From Bacillus sp. SG-1 (GTDB lineage Bacteria > Bacillota > Bacilli > Bacillales > Bacillaceae_B): DNA of 64,000 nt. Location: assembly GCF_000181495.1 (NCBI RefSeq), contig NZ_ABCF01000001.1:186001-250000 (forward strand), written 5' to 3'. Positions within the stretch are counted from its first letter, which is position 1; every line of letters starts with the position of its first letter. The notes beneath the pieces are model-generated. The model had not been told where the DNA came from. It searched no databases and saw nothing but the letters and a program-made list of their open reading frames with translations. A program made the translations under genes and the position numbers. Positions 55,309 through 64,000 of the stretch are shown in pieces.

Positions 55309-56565
55309 CTATAATCCTATAATTTTTTCATATGCCACATTCGCCTTGGTGAGGTAATGTGCGGCATATTTATATTTTCTAATTTCCTGATAGTAAGTAC
55401 CAAGAAATTTAGAATACTGAGCCAGCAGATGGGGATTCCCTGTGTTCTCAAAGTAGGGAAGCGCTTCAGTTTTCATAAAGTGCTCAAATTCCTCATCCAG
55501 TTTTTCTACAGCAAATTCATAGATTCTGAATTCATAATACTTTTCCTTATTATTCTCTTGCAGGGAAAGATGAATTCCTTCTTGAAGCCATTGCATGACT
55601 TCATCGAATCTTTTGAGTTTGTAATATTCCTTGACCAGAGAGAGAATAGTGGTCAGTTTGCTATTTTGATCTTCATGTTTGAATTGCAGGCTTTTTAAAT
55701 AATGAGCAATTGCATCTTCTGTTCTGTTATCCATGGATTTGAGGTACCCGAGATTTTGTTCAACCTTGCCTCTTAATGATGAGTATCCGGTATTTATACT
55801 GATTTCATTTGCCCATTCATAATGCGTGATGGCCTCTTTGATGTTCTGGATCCGCCTGAAGCAGACACCAAGCAGCAAATGGATTTCTGCACATCTTTTG
55901 TTATGATACAGACTTTGATAGAGAGCCAGAGATTCCTCGGAGTAATGAATGGCAAGGGCATGCTTCCTCAATTGAACAAGAGTGAGGGATTTTAAGTAGA
56001 ATAAATCCGCTTTTTCCTCATGGTCGATAATGTTTCCAAGGACGAAATAATGTTCTGCCTCTACAAGATGGTTATTGGCTTTCTCAAATTGCCCCTGTAT
56101 GTAGCAAAAGTTTCCGGCAAACTTGTGGAAATAGAAGCGGAGTCTATCAGAGAGACCTTTATAGCTTTTCTCCAGGGAAGCGATGATTTCTCTGGGCTGC
56201 TCGAATTCTTTTAGTAAAATATGATAGCGGATCATGAGGATATGATAGCTGTTAAGAAGATTGATATCATCTATTTGAATGACGTGGCCCGAAACAAGCT
56301 CAAATAGGCGTACTGCTTCTTCGAGATCATTCCTCAACAACGCCTTATTCCAATCCGAGAAGGTTTTTTTTAGAGCCTCATCATTTTCCTGAAGTAACTC
56401 GATTCCGAGACGTTTGCAGAGAAGTTCTATCACTTCAGAGGAGGCGGTGGTTTGGTTATTCTCGATTTTGGAAAGATAAGAGACGGAAAGAATTCCTGTT
56501 GCAAGCTCTTCTTGTGTTAATTTCTTCTTCATGCGATGGTAACGGATTTTGCTTCCGATCGTCAC
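55309..56565 (-). CDS. NprR/PlcR-like RRNPP transcription regulator
   Basis: 418 aa. N-terminal helix-turn-helix (TQEELATGILSVSYLSKIEN, residues about 16-60), then about nine TPR-like helical repeats to the end. Length matches NprR (about 420), which binds a re-imported peptide and activates protease genes. GTG start with GAGGGGAG upstream. The peptide gene directly follows. The secreted M4 protease at 39126 is a natural target candidate; this is inference. Confidence 0.85.
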   Translation of the reverse strand: MTIGSKIRYHRMKKKLTQEELATGILSVSYLSKIENNQTTASSEVIELLCKRLGIELLQENDEALKKTFSDWNKALLRNDLEEAVRLFELVSGHVIQIDDINLLNSYHILMIRYHILLKEFEQPREIIASLEKSYKGLSDRLRFYFHKFAGNFCYIQGQFEKANNHLVEAEHYFVLGNIIDHEEKADLFYLKSLTLVQLRKHALAIHYSEESLALYQSLYHNKRCAEIHLLLGVCFRRIQNIKEAITHYEWANEISINTGYSSLRGKVEQNLGYLKSMDNRTEDAIAHYLKSLQFKHEDQNSKLTTILSLVKEYYKLKRFDEVMQWLQEGIHLSLQENNKEKYYEFRIYEFAVEKLDEEFEHFMKTEALPYFENTGNPHLLAQYSKFLGTYYQEIRKYKYAAHYLTKANVAYEKIIGL

Positions 56566-56886
56566 GATTTTTTCTCCCCTCTATCTATAGTAATAGTATA
56601 AAATATTCCCCTAATTAGAACGAATCTGGCTATTTGGGAAAATACCCCTGACCACCCCTTAATGAATATGTGAAATGAGGAAGAATCTATGAAAATTTTC
56701 CTCAAGTTTAACAATCAACAATATTAAGATTACCACAGAAAAAAGGAAAATAGTCCGAATATTACTATAATTATATTTTGATTTGAATGCTTGGTGATAA
56801 CCGGAATAAGACTGAATTGAACTAATAATGTTATAATTTTATAGACGGTCATTATAGGGATAATTACATAGATGGGAGTGAATAAA
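56566..56886. other. Gap between divergent regulator and aldolase genes
   Basis: AT-rich, should hold both promoters; I see a TATACT -10 candidate for the regulator but no paired -35. No ORF or repeat. Confidence 0.5.
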
Positions 56887-57909
56887 ATGATCGATTTAAG
56901 AAGCGACACGGTGACAAAACCGACGAAAGAAATGAGAGAGGCAGCTTTTAATGCCAAAGTCGGTGACGATGTTTATGGCGAAGATCCATCAGTAATCGAG
57001 CTTGAACAAACGGCAGCAGAACTTTTGGGAAAAGAGGCAGCCTTGTTTGTGACGAGCGGTACCCAAGGTAATCAAATTGCCGTTTTGACACATTGCTCTC
57101 CTGGGAATGAAGTGATACTGGAAGCAGAGTCACATATTTTTTATTATGAATCAGGCGCCATCTCTGCTTTTGCGGGAGTGCAGCCAAGGACCATCAAGGG
57201 AAACCGGGGAGCGATGGACCCTGAAGAAGTAAAAGCAGCCATCCGTGAAGATGATCAGCATTTTCCGGAAACGGGTCTGATTTGTCTAGAAAACACCCAC
57301 AACCGTGCTGGTGGTGCGATTGTTCCCACTTCCAATATGAAGGATATTTATACCGCAGCCCAGAAGTATGGCATTCCAGTCCATGTGGATGGCGCGAGAC
57401 TTTTTAATGCATCCGCAGCTGCAGGAGTCCCATTGACTGAGTTCACCCAGTATAGTGATACTGTTCAGGTTTGCCTGTCCAAAGGGCTTGGTGCACCGGT
57501 TGGCTCAATTCTGGCTGGAAGTAACGACTTCATTAAAAAAGCAAGAAAATGGAGGAAACGTCTCGGAGGCGGTTTGCGGCAGGCAGGAATCATCGCAGCA
57601 CCAGGGTTGTATGCTTTAACTAATATGCGGGAAAGACTGGCTGATGATCATGAAAACGCTAAGATGCTTGCTGAGGGACTAAACTCGATTGATAAATTGA
57701 AAATTGCTAATCGCGTAGACACCAATATTGTGGTTGCAGATGTATCTGAACTCGGATTGACTTCTGCCCAATTCACTGAACAATTGAAGGGAGAGGGTGT
57801 GCTTGCCGTCACGTTTGGTCCATCACTTGTCCGCTTTACTACCCATTTCGATGTCAGCAGTGAAGATATAGACCATGCAATTTCAGTTGTAAAGAAGATC
57901 GTGCAATAA
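56887..57909 (+). CDS. ltaE: Low-specificity L-threonine aldolase
   Basis: 340-aa PLP enzyme (beta-eliminating lyase fold): LRSDTVTKPT start, catalytic Lys in VCLSKGLGAPVGS. Splits L-threonine/allo-threonine to glycine and acetaldehyde. ATG 56887 with GGGAGTGA upstream; an in-frame ATG five codons earlier is rejected. Confidence 0.92.
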   Translation: MIDLRSDTVTKPTKEMREAAFNAKVGDDVYGEDPSVIELEQTAAELLGKEAALFVTSGTQGNQIAVLTHCSPGNEVILEAESHIFYYESGAISAFAGVQPRTIKGNRGAMDPEEVKAAIREDDQHFPETGLICLENTHNRAGGAIVPTSNMKDIYTAAQKYGIPVHVDGARLFNASAAAGVPLTEFTQYSDTVQVCLSKGLGAPVGSILAGSNDFIKKARKWRKRLGGGLRQAGIIAAPGLYALTNMRERLADDHENAKMLAEGLNSIDKLKIANRVDTNIVVADVSELGLTSAQFTEQLKGEGVLAVTFGPSLVRFTTHFDVSSEDIDHAISVVKKIVQ

Positions 57910-57929
57910 TAAAAATAATACTTATTGAA

Positions 57930-57958
57930 GGAGACCGGCCGGCGTTGGTCTCTTTTTG
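57930..57958 (+). terminator. Terminator of the aldolase gene
   Basis: Stem GAGACC / GGTCTC around GGCCGGCGTT, followed by T-run. Confidence 0.8.
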
Positions 57959-58078
57959 GTGTATTCCTTGCTTTTCCCTCTGGTAGTTAGTATCATTTTC
58001 TGCAAAAGCATCTAAAAAATGATTATTACATAGCGGTTCATTCGGAATGTCAAAAAGTGAAGAAAGGGTGAGTGAGGT

Positions 58079-58492
58079 ATGTGGAAAGATTTTTTGTCGA
58101 GTATTGGTATTGGAAATATCAAAGTGGACACGGTTGTCGAAAATCCTGCTTTGACTCCATCAAGTGACCTTAAGGGGGAAGTCATTATAGAGGGGGGCAT
58201 GTCAGATCAGCAAGTTAATAAAATTGTTCTGACCGTTTTTATCCGGACTGATGATTATCGGAAAGACAGCGATTTTTCCTACCATGAAAAAGAGCTGCAC
58301 GGATGTGCGTTGACCGATGTTGGAGTCGTAAAAGCGCATGAAGAGAAACGGATACCATTTAAGTTTTCCCTTTCAAAGGACCATCCACTGACGGATGAGA
58401 AAACAGAAACGTTTCTTCGCACAACTGTGGATATTCCGCAGGCAGTCGACCCGACGGATGAAGACAGCATTAAAATTGTCAAAGACCTTTAA
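58079..58492 (+). CDS. Spo0M-like arrestin-fold protein, short form
   Basis: 137 aa. The start WKDFLSSIGIGNIKVDTVVENP and the beta-rich middle are the N-terminal half of Spo0M, which is normally about 250 residues. The frame stops cleanly at 58492 after an acidic end (TDEDSIKIVKDL). Either a natural one-domain form or a C-terminal deletion. Spo0M affects sporulation phosphorelay. RBS is weak (GAGTGAGGT). Confidence 0.72.
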   Translation: MWKDFLSSIGIGNIKVDTVVENPALTPSSDLKGEVIIEGGMSDQQVNKIVLTVFIRTDDYRKDSDFSYHEKELHGCALTDVGVVKAHEEKRIPFKFSLSKDHPLTDEKTETFLRTTVDIPQAVDPTDEDSIKIVKDL

Positions 58493-58549
58493 AAAAATCA
58501 ATATAGATGGCTATTTACTTACTTTTTACAGTGTGTACGACTGGGTGAA

Positions 58550-58612
58550 TGAGTGAAAGGTGTGCGTTCTTCTCAGGCACGTCCAGTTGCAGCGCCAACC
58601 CACTCGGAATCC
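58550..58612. repeat. 5'-end fragment of the GC-rich element
   Basis: AAAGGTGTGCGTTCTTCTCA and CGTCCAGTTGCAGCGCC parallel the first 60 bases of 46296-46578. No gene in this gap. Confidence 0.45.
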
Positions 58613-58711
58613 GTGGTTACCTAGCTCAATCCAATAGCACAGATACATACGAAGTGAGTTTTTTAGAACTATATACAGAACTTTTTATAGATTCAATAGA
58701 GGAGGAATACC

Positions 58712-59707
58712 ATGAAAGCGATTGTCCATGAAGGCAGACAGGGGATGCAGGGACTCTCAGTAAGGGATTTTCAAGAGCCTGAAGTCAGCAGCGGTATGGT
58801 GAAGGTCAAATTGAAAACGGCAGGATTAAACCGCAGGGATCTCATTGTTTTAACAAGGCACAAAGAAGATCAGCCGCCTTTGATCATCGGTTCGGATGGT
58901 GCGGGTACAATAGTGGGAACAGGAGACGGAGTGACGAACGTTGCCCAAGGTGATGAAGTTATCATTAACCCGGGGCTCGGATGGAAACATAACAGCGATG
59001 CACCGCCTGAAGGATTTGAAATTGTCGGCCTTCCGGATCACGGGACATTCTCTGAATATATTGTTCTTCCTGCCGAAAATGTAGAGAAGAAGCCTGGGCA
59101 CCTGAACTGGGAAGAAGCAGGCGTACTATCATTGGCTGCTTTGACAGCTTACCGGGTCTTGTTTACCCGTGCCAGAATAAAAGAAGGAGATACCGTTCTG
59201 ATCCCTGGGATCGGCAGCGGAGTCGGAACTTTCCTGCTTAAATTTGCAAAAGCTGCAGGAGCAAGAGTCATCGTAACTTCCCGCAGCGAAGAAAAACAGA
59301 AAACGGCAATCGAACTTGGTGCGGATTTCAGTATATCGACAAACAGTGACTGGAATGAGGAGCTTAAAGATGAAACGATAGATATTGTCATCGAAAGCAT
59401 TGGCAGAGCCACTTTTACTAAATCCCTTAAAGGGCTTAGAAAAGGCGGTACGCTCGTAACATTTGGAGCCACAACTGAGGATGAAATCGAAATAAATATC
59501 CGCGATTTCTTCTACAGTCAATTGAATCTCCTTGGCTCGACCATGGGAAGTGCAGAAGAGTTTAAAGAAATGCTGGAGTTCATTTCCGAACACAGTATTA
59601 CTCCGGTAGTGGACAGTGTGTATCCCTTGGAAGAATACGAAAAGGCAATGGATCGCCTGAAAAATAGTGAGAACTTAGGAAAGATTGCGTTCCGGGTATC
59701 AGAATAG
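58712..59707 (+). CDS. Zinc-type alcohol dehydrogenase / quinone oxidoreductase (YogA-like)
   Basis: 331-aa MDR family protein. NAD(P) loop GIGSGVGTFLLKFAKAAGARV (about 167-187), N-terminal GroES-like part with PLIIGSDGAGTI. No structural-zinc Cys cluster, so closer to quinone reductases; B. subtilis YogA is the likely relative. RBS GAGGAGG. Confidence 0.85.
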   Translation: MKAIVHEGRQGMQGLSVRDFQEPEVSSGMVKVKLKTAGLNRRDLIVLTRHKEDQPPLIIGSDGAGTIVGTGDGVTNVAQGDEVIINPGLGWKHNSDAPPEGFEIVGLPDHGTFSEYIVLPAENVEKKPGHLNWEEAGVLSLAALTAYRVLFTRARIKEGDTVLIPGIGSGVGTFLLKFAKAAGARVIVTSRSEEKQKTAIELGADFSISTNSDWNEELKDETIDIVIESIGRATFTKSLKGLRKGGTLVTFGATTEDEIEINIRDFFYSQLNLLGSTMGSAEEFKEMLEFISEHSITPVVDSVYPLEEYEKAMDRLKNSENLGKIAFRVSE

Positions 59708-59726
59708 CTTAATAGCGAACATAGAA

Positions 59727-59758
59727 AAAAGGATCTTACAAGCCGTAAGATCCTTTTT
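59727..59758. terminator. Bidirectional terminator between convergent genes
   Basis: Perfect stem AAAAGGATCTTAC / GTAAGATCCTTTT; serves both the YogA-like gene and the gene at 59769. Confidence 0.9.
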
Positions 59759-59768
59759 ATATTGGTGG

Positions 59769-60017
59769 CTATTGTGCCGTTGAATTATAGTAATGAACAG
59801 AAGTCTGAGCACCTTCGCTGACCATTTTGTTATCTTCGAGATCATCCGGATGGGGGTGACCGGCTTTTTCTACAGGTAAGTCTTTATTACGGTTTTTCCA
59901 CTTATGTTTCAGGCTTTCCATCATATTTTGCATTTTAACACGATTGTCTTTTTTTCTCATATACATTCCGGCACCAGCAGCAGCCGCACCGACAAGCAAA
60001 CTTGATTTCAGTCTCAT
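59769..60017 (-). CDS. Small hypothetical protein with short N-terminal helix
   Basis: 82 aa; start MRLKSSLLVGAAAAGAGMYM gives a short Ala/Gly-rich helix, then a basic stretch (MESLKHKWKNRNK) and an acidic tail. No family I can name. RBS AAGGAGG before ATG. Confidence 0.65.
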   Translation of the reverse strand: MRLKSSLLVGAAAAGAGMYMRKKDNRVKMQNMMESLKHKWKNRNKDLPVEKAGHPHPDDLEDNKMVSEGAQTSVHYYNSTAQ

Positions 60018-60181
60018 ACCCTGATTCCTCCTTCAAGAAATTTAAAAAGGTAATTTGTAATTTTTTACCCGGCTTCAGAAGTAGTAAACATTGTTACACA
60101 TATCACCTCAGGGGAAGGCCAGTTTAACACGGATAAAAGGAGGAAATAGAGAAACTAAAAGACTTTTCTGGAGGTGCAGCC

Positions 60182-61372
60182 ATGGGTTACACACATGTAT
60201 TTATTTTACTTCTTATTGGATACGTTGTTTTTACGATTGATAAGAAACAGAAAAATTTCCCCGTTCCGATGGTTCTTCTGCTGATTGGCATTGGCTTATC
60301 ATTTACCCCGTTCTTTGCTGATATAGAAATCACAAAGGATATGATTTTTGATGTATTTTTACCCGCTCTCTTATTTGTTTCCGCTTATCAGTTCAAAATC
60401 AATGGCTTAAAGAAAAATATGGGTGTTATTAGTGTACTCAGCACCCTTGGGTTAATTTTGACGGTCTTTATTTTGGGTGCCTCTGTCTACTTTGTAGGAA
60501 TAGTATCGTTATCCTTTATGGGAGCTTTATTGATAGCGGCCATTTTGACGCCTACTGACCCTGTGTCTGTAGTATCCATTTTAAAGAAATCATCCAACAG
60601 TCCTAAAATCGCAGAGGTGGTTGAAGGAGAATCAATGGTGAATGACGGAACGAGTGTCGTGTTATTCACGGTCATTTCACACCTGTATTTGTCTAATGAA
60701 GAATTGAAACTGGTTTCAGCTCTGTGGAGTTTTGTATCTGTGTCTTTTGGAGGATTACTAATTGGAATTGTCTTCGGGTGGCTGGTCAGCAGAATTTATC
60801 ATTTTACTCATCACCGTCAGTATCAGGTTATGTTGAGCATTGTGCTCGCCTACGGAAGTTTTTATCTGGCCGAACACTTAGGTGTTTCGGGAGTACTCGC
60901 TTCGGTTTCCTCAGGAATCATGCTGTCATGGAAGCTGCAAACCACCGATAATGAGAAGGATTATCGAAGTTACCTGGATGCTTTTTGGGAGGTCATCGAA
61001 CCGAGTATCCTGTCCATCTTGTTTTTACTGATTGGAATTGAATTTATGAAGCATATTGACTTTCAGAATATCGGATTCACTTTTATTATTTTCGGCCTGT
61101 CCCTAATCGTTCGTTTTGTTGTGTTGGCGGGCATATTAAAACTGTTTAAGAAGTGGAGAAAAGAATTTCTATGGGATGACATCTCATTGATTACCTGGTC
61201 AGGCATCAAGGGCACAATGTCCGTTGCCTTATTATTGGGACTGGCGTCGGAAAGCACCGGACAGGCGGATGCGATTCTGTCTCTCACATACGGAGCTATC
61301 GTACTGTCCCTGATTATTCAAAGTCCATTGGTATATCCACTATCAAGGATGTTTTCTAAGCATAGTCGCTGA
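60182..61372 (+). CDS. Cation:proton antiporter, CPA1 (NhaP) family
   Basis: 396 aa with eleven to twelve membrane helices. Core TPTDPVSVVSIL (with the conserved Asp) and EGESMVNDGTSVVLF identify CPA1; GIKGTMSVALLLGLA occurs in the late part. Exchanges Na+ or K+ for protons across the membrane, for pH and salt homeostasis. RBS TGGAGGTG. There is no terminator before array E. Confidence 0.92.
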   Translation: MGYTHVFILLLIGYVVFTIDKKQKNFPVPMVLLLIGIGLSFTPFFADIEITKDMIFDVFLPALLFVSAYQFKINGLKKNMGVISVLSTLGLILTVFILGASVYFVGIVSLSFMGALLIAAILTPTDPVSVVSILKKSSNSPKIAEVVEGESMVNDGTSVVLFTVISHLYLSNEELKLVSALWSFVSVSFGGLLIGIVFGWLVSRIYHFTHHRQYQVMLSIVLAYGSFYLAEHLGVSGVLASVSSGIMLSWKLQTTDNEKDYRSYLDAFWEVIEPSILSILFLLIGIEFMKHIDFQNIGFTFIIFGLSLIVRFVVLAGILKLFKKWRKEFLWDDISLITWSGIKGTMSVALLLGLASESTGQADAILSLTYGAIVLSLIIQSPLVYPLSRMFSKHSR

Positions 61373-61414
61373 TTATTGCAGTTGGGAATGCTGCACAATA
61401 ATAAAATAAGCGAA

Positions 61415-61835
61415 TTAGTGGGCCGACATTATATGGTTTAAGCCATCTCACTGGCCCAATAAACTAGTTAATGGACCAGCAAGATCTGGTTTTAGCGATC
61501 TCACTGGACCAATAATTCAATAAATGGGCTAACAAGATGTGGTTTTAGCAACCACACTGGCCCAATAATCCAATAAATGGGCCACCAAGCTCTGGTTCTA
61601 GCAATCTCACTGGCCCAATAATCCGATAAATGGGCCACCATGAAATGGTTTTAGCGATCTCACTGGCCCAATAACCCGATAAGTGGGCCAACATGAAATG
61701 GTTTTAAGGATCTCACTGGCCCAATAACCCGATAAGTGGGCCAACATGCTCAGGCTTTAGGAATCTCACTGGCCCAATAATCCAATAAATGGGCCAACAT
61801 GCTCTCGTTTTAGCAAACACACTGGCCCAATCTCA
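61415..61835. repeat. Tandem array E, eight units of 53 bp
   Basis: TGGGCC or a variant recurs at 61419, 61472, 61525, 61578, 61631, 61684, 61737 and 61790, exactly 53 bp apart. Across unit borders TGGCCCA and TGGGCCA form a dyad with a spacer of about 13 nt. It fills the gap between the antiporter and the M24 peptidase. Confidence 0.93.
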
Positions 61836-61932
61836 TTCCTCAGCACCCTGTAAATACATACATCAACATTTCCTCAATAATAAAGGAAACCACCCAAAAA
61901 TAGAGAAGTTTATAGTAGGAGGGAGGCTGAAT

Positions 61933-63180
61933 ATGGAGCGAGTATATTCGAAAATTATGTCGGTAAAAGGGCGGGATACATTTAGAGATCGAGTCCTTGA
62001 GGAGCGACTGAACACTATCTTACCTAGGGTGATGAATGAATCCGGTATTGAAATGTGGATTACGTTTGGTCGGGAGTATAATGAAGATCCTATCATCCAC
62101 ACATTCTTTCCTTCAGCAATTGACAGTTCCAGGAGGCTGACAATATTTATTTTTTGCAGTGATGGAGAGGGCGGTGTGGACCGGTTTGTTCTTCATCCAA
62201 ACCCGGCATTTCAGCCTTTTTACCAAAATGTCTGGGACTCTGGTAAGGAAACCCAATGGGAATGTGCAGTAAGAATTATTCGTGAAAAAAAACCGGCTGA
62301 AATTGGTGTTAATAGAGGAGGGTTACACGCAGCAAGTGATGGTTTGACTGTGAGCTTATTCAATAAACTAGAGAAAGCGGCCGAGGGTGAGAAATGCAGC
62401 TTTGTTAGTGCTGAATCACTGGCAGTGGACTGGCTGCAGACCAGAAGTACACTGGAAATGGCAGCTTATCCGCATATTTGTGAGCTTGCGAGGGAAATTG
62501 GACAGGAGGCTCTTTCGAATAAGGTCATCCATCCGGGGATTACTTCCACAGGGGAGGTAGTCGACTGGATAAGGCAGCAAGTTTTAGACCTGGGCCTCCA
62601 AACTTCTTTCTATCCTACTGTTGATATCCAAAGACAAGGGTGTGTAGAGGACCGGTTGGAGGATACGATCATCCTTCCAGGAGACATTGTACACCTTGAT
62701 TTTGGCATTCATTATCTCGGGCTGGCGACAGACACACAGCAGCTCGCATACGTTTTAAAAAAGGGAGAGAATGAGCCTCCGGAAGGGCTATCACGTGCAT
62801 TTGAAAATGCATTAAGGTTTGCGGATATTGTAACGGGTTTTATTGAAACTGGAAAAAGCGGCAATGATGTGTTTGTAAACAGTATTAAGGCAGCGGAGGA
62901 AGGAAACTTAAGGGCCATGCTGTATTCTCATCCACTCGGGACCCACTGCCATGGGGCTGGCCCTTATATTGGTCTGTACGATAAACAGGAAGAGATACCA
63001 GGCAGAGGGGAACTGCTCATCCAGGATAATACCTGTTATGCACTCGAATTCAATGTTCGCACATATATTCCTGAATGGAATCAATATATTCCAATATACC
63101 TTGAGGAACCTATATCTTTCAGCGGGGGAAAAGTTCATTACATGGCGAAGCGGCAAAAAGGTTTTTACCTCATTCGATAG
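61933..63180 (+). CDS. M24 family metallopeptidase (Xaa-Pro aminopeptidase-like)
   Basis: 415 aa: a creatinase-type N-terminal domain and a pita-bread domain with VHLDFGIHYLGLATDTQ (metal Asp residues), SHPLGTHCHGAGPYIG (His) and ALEFNVRTYIPEW (Glu). Acts on peptides with Xaa-Pro or on related amides; not exactly assignable. ATG 61933 with GGGAGG upstream; the frame is open into array E but only this start has a site. Confidence 0.85.
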   Translation: MERVYSKIMSVKGRDTFRDRVLEERLNTILPRVMNESGIEMWITFGREYNEDPIIHTFFPSAIDSSRRLTIFIFCSDGEGGVDRFVLHPNPAFQPFYQNVWDSGKETQWECAVRIIREKKPAEIGVNRGGLHAASDGLTVSLFNKLEKAAEGEKCSFVSAESLAVDWLQTRSTLEMAAYPHICELAREIGQEALSNKVIHPGITSTGEVVDWIRQQVLDLGLQTSFYPTVDIQRQGCVEDRLEDTIILPGDIVHLDFGIHYLGLATDTQQLAYVLKKGENEPPEGLSRAFENALRFADIVTGFIETGKSGNDVFVNSIKAAEEGNLRAMLYSHPLGTHCHGAGPYIGLYDKQEEIPGRGELLIQDNTCYALEFNVRTYIPEWNQYIPIYLEEPISFSGGKVHYMAKRQKGFYLIR

Positions 63181-63329
63181 GTTACGCACCAGTCTTGGCA
63201 TGTGTGAAATGAAGCTTGAATATATTCTTATATCTGTAAATCAATCGTTTCTCCATCGACACATGGTATAATAGAAGGTAAAACCAAACGTTGTATTGAG
63301 ATTCATGGAGAAAGCTGGGAGAGAGTATA

Positions 63330-64000
63330 GTGCAAGAATATATATCGAATAGGCAAGAAGAAATGCTGAAGTTGATTGAAACACTGGTGAATATTGACAG
63401 CGGGTCGGGAAATAAAGCTGGTGTTGACAGGATAGGATCTCTTTTAAAAAGGGAATATGAAAAGATTGGATTTAATATAGATGTTGTACATCAGGACGAG
63501 TACGGAAATCATTTGATCATCCAACATAGGGAAGCAGTAGATCCGGATATTCTCGTGATCGCTCACATGGATACTGTTTTTCCGGAAGGAACTGCTTTGG
63601 AAAGGCCATTCAGGCTGGAGGGGAATATGGCTTACGGACCTGGTGTCATTGATATGAAGTCCAGTCTTGTCACTCTGTTATATGCCATGAAAGCTTTGCT
63701 GGCGGAAAAATCACCTCATTCCCGTAATGTGCAAATTTTGCTGAACAGTGATGAGGAGATTGGCTCCCCTTCTTCACAAGATTTGATAAAAGAGGCTGCA
63801 AAAGGGAAGAAATATGCTTTGATCATGGAGCCTGCCAGGAAAGACGGGTCCCTTGTTTCGTCACGAAGAGGAAAAGGAAATTATACACTGAATGTGATTG
63901 GAAGAGCTGCACACTCCGGAATCGAACCTGAAAAAGGCAGAAGTGCGATAGAGGAACTTGCTCATAAAGTCATACAGATGCACGAATTGAATGACCATGA
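63330..64000 (+). CDS. M20 family metallopeptidase (carboxypeptidase G2-like), partial
   Basis: The 5' 223 codons of an M20 enzyme cut by the window end. GTG 63330 with GGGAGAGA upstream. Seen: IAHMDTVFPEG (first His/Asp of the metal site), GPGVIDMKSSL, LLNSDEEIGSP (catalytic Glu and metal Glu) and GRAAHSGIEPEKGRSAIEEL, the dimerisation part with a His. This pattern fits glutamate carboxypeptidase (CPG2-like) enzymes. The C-terminal part is not in the window. A TATAAT at 63267 is a possible promoter element. Confidence 0.88.
   Translation, partial: MQEYISNRQEEMLKLIETLVNIDSGSGNKAGVDRIGSLLKREYEKIGFNIDVVHQDEYGNHLIIQHREAVDPDILVIAHMDTVFPEGTALERPFRLEGNMAYGPGVIDMKSSLVTLLYAMKALLAEKSPHSRNVQILLNSDEEIGSPSSQDLIKEAAKGKKYALIMEPARKDGSLVSSRRGKGNYTLNVIGRAAHSGIEPEKGRSAIEELAHKVIQMHELNDH

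Noticed and set aside
61789-61932. Extended N-terminus of the M24 peptidase
   Set aside because: The added residues are translated from array E, and the ribosome site supports ATG 61933.

Overview
The window comes from a Gram-positive, endospore-forming member of the Bacillaceae (Bacillus/Rossellomorea-like; this is inferred from protein families, not from a database search). Support includes a GerA-type germinant receptor operon, YhcN/YlaJ, YjcZ and Spo0M sporulation families, an RsbR stressosome protein, Csp/YdjO cold-shock genes, strong AGGAGG ribosome sites, frequent GTG/TTG starts and intrinsic terminators with T-runs. No rRNA, tRNA, CRISPR array, prophage or transposase gene was seen.

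Layout. 1-952: a HAMP-type membrane protein gene broken by two frameshifts and cut by the window edge. 1039-4841: gerAA-gerAB-gerAC on the minus strand. 4942-10429: nucleotidyltransferase, small spore-like protein, cspD with a structured leader, ydjO-like gene, nucleoside hydrolase and recQ. 10996-20109: ykpA, an alpha/beta hydrolase, sporulation lipoprotein, RsbR-like protein, an MFS gene flanked by inverted repeat elements, and cvfB. 20725-26256: MFS exporter with a leader peptide, small spore genes, a nucleoside phosphorylase, msrA, a methyltransferase and a thioredoxin-reductase-like flavoprotein. 27363-28696: ECF sigma and anti-sigma genes.

28767-38968 is a complete cobalamin salvage locus. 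An adenosylcobalamin riboswitch and terminator precede btuF-btuC-btuD/cbiZ-cbiB-cobD-cobU-cobS-cobC-cobU-like, followed by pduO, cblT and cblS. Together they import corrinoids, remodel them through CbiZ, rebuild the aminopropanol arm, attach the lower ligand and adenosylate cobalt. CblT and CblS supply alpha-ribazole phosphate from imported alpha-ribazole, so de novo CobT is not needed.

39126-45977: secreted M4 protease, LCP wall-teichoic-acid ligase, and proI-proB-proA. 46731-50480: exonuclease plus DUF294 protein, and a HAD phosphatase. 50723-61372: DUF1206 protein, lipase-like hydrolase, DUF2188 and DUF3934-type small genes, an M29 aminopeptidase, an NprR-like regulator with its own secreted signal-peptide gene (an RRNPP quorum-sensing pair), threonine aldolase, a short Spo0M, a YogA-like dehydrogenase and a CPA1 antiporter. 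61933-64000: M24 and M20 peptidases.

The most unusual feature is the intergenic DNA. Six tandem arrays share a period of 51-53 bp but mostly not their sequence: 10514-10945, 20230-20693, 26650-27240, 46080-46255, 51640-51935 and 61415-61835. Five carry a short inverted repeat in each unit. Four of the six sit between convergent genes. Other dispersed non-coding repeats are a 43-47 bp palindrome, a 130-200 bp GGAAAAATCC element and a GC-rich element of about 280 bp.
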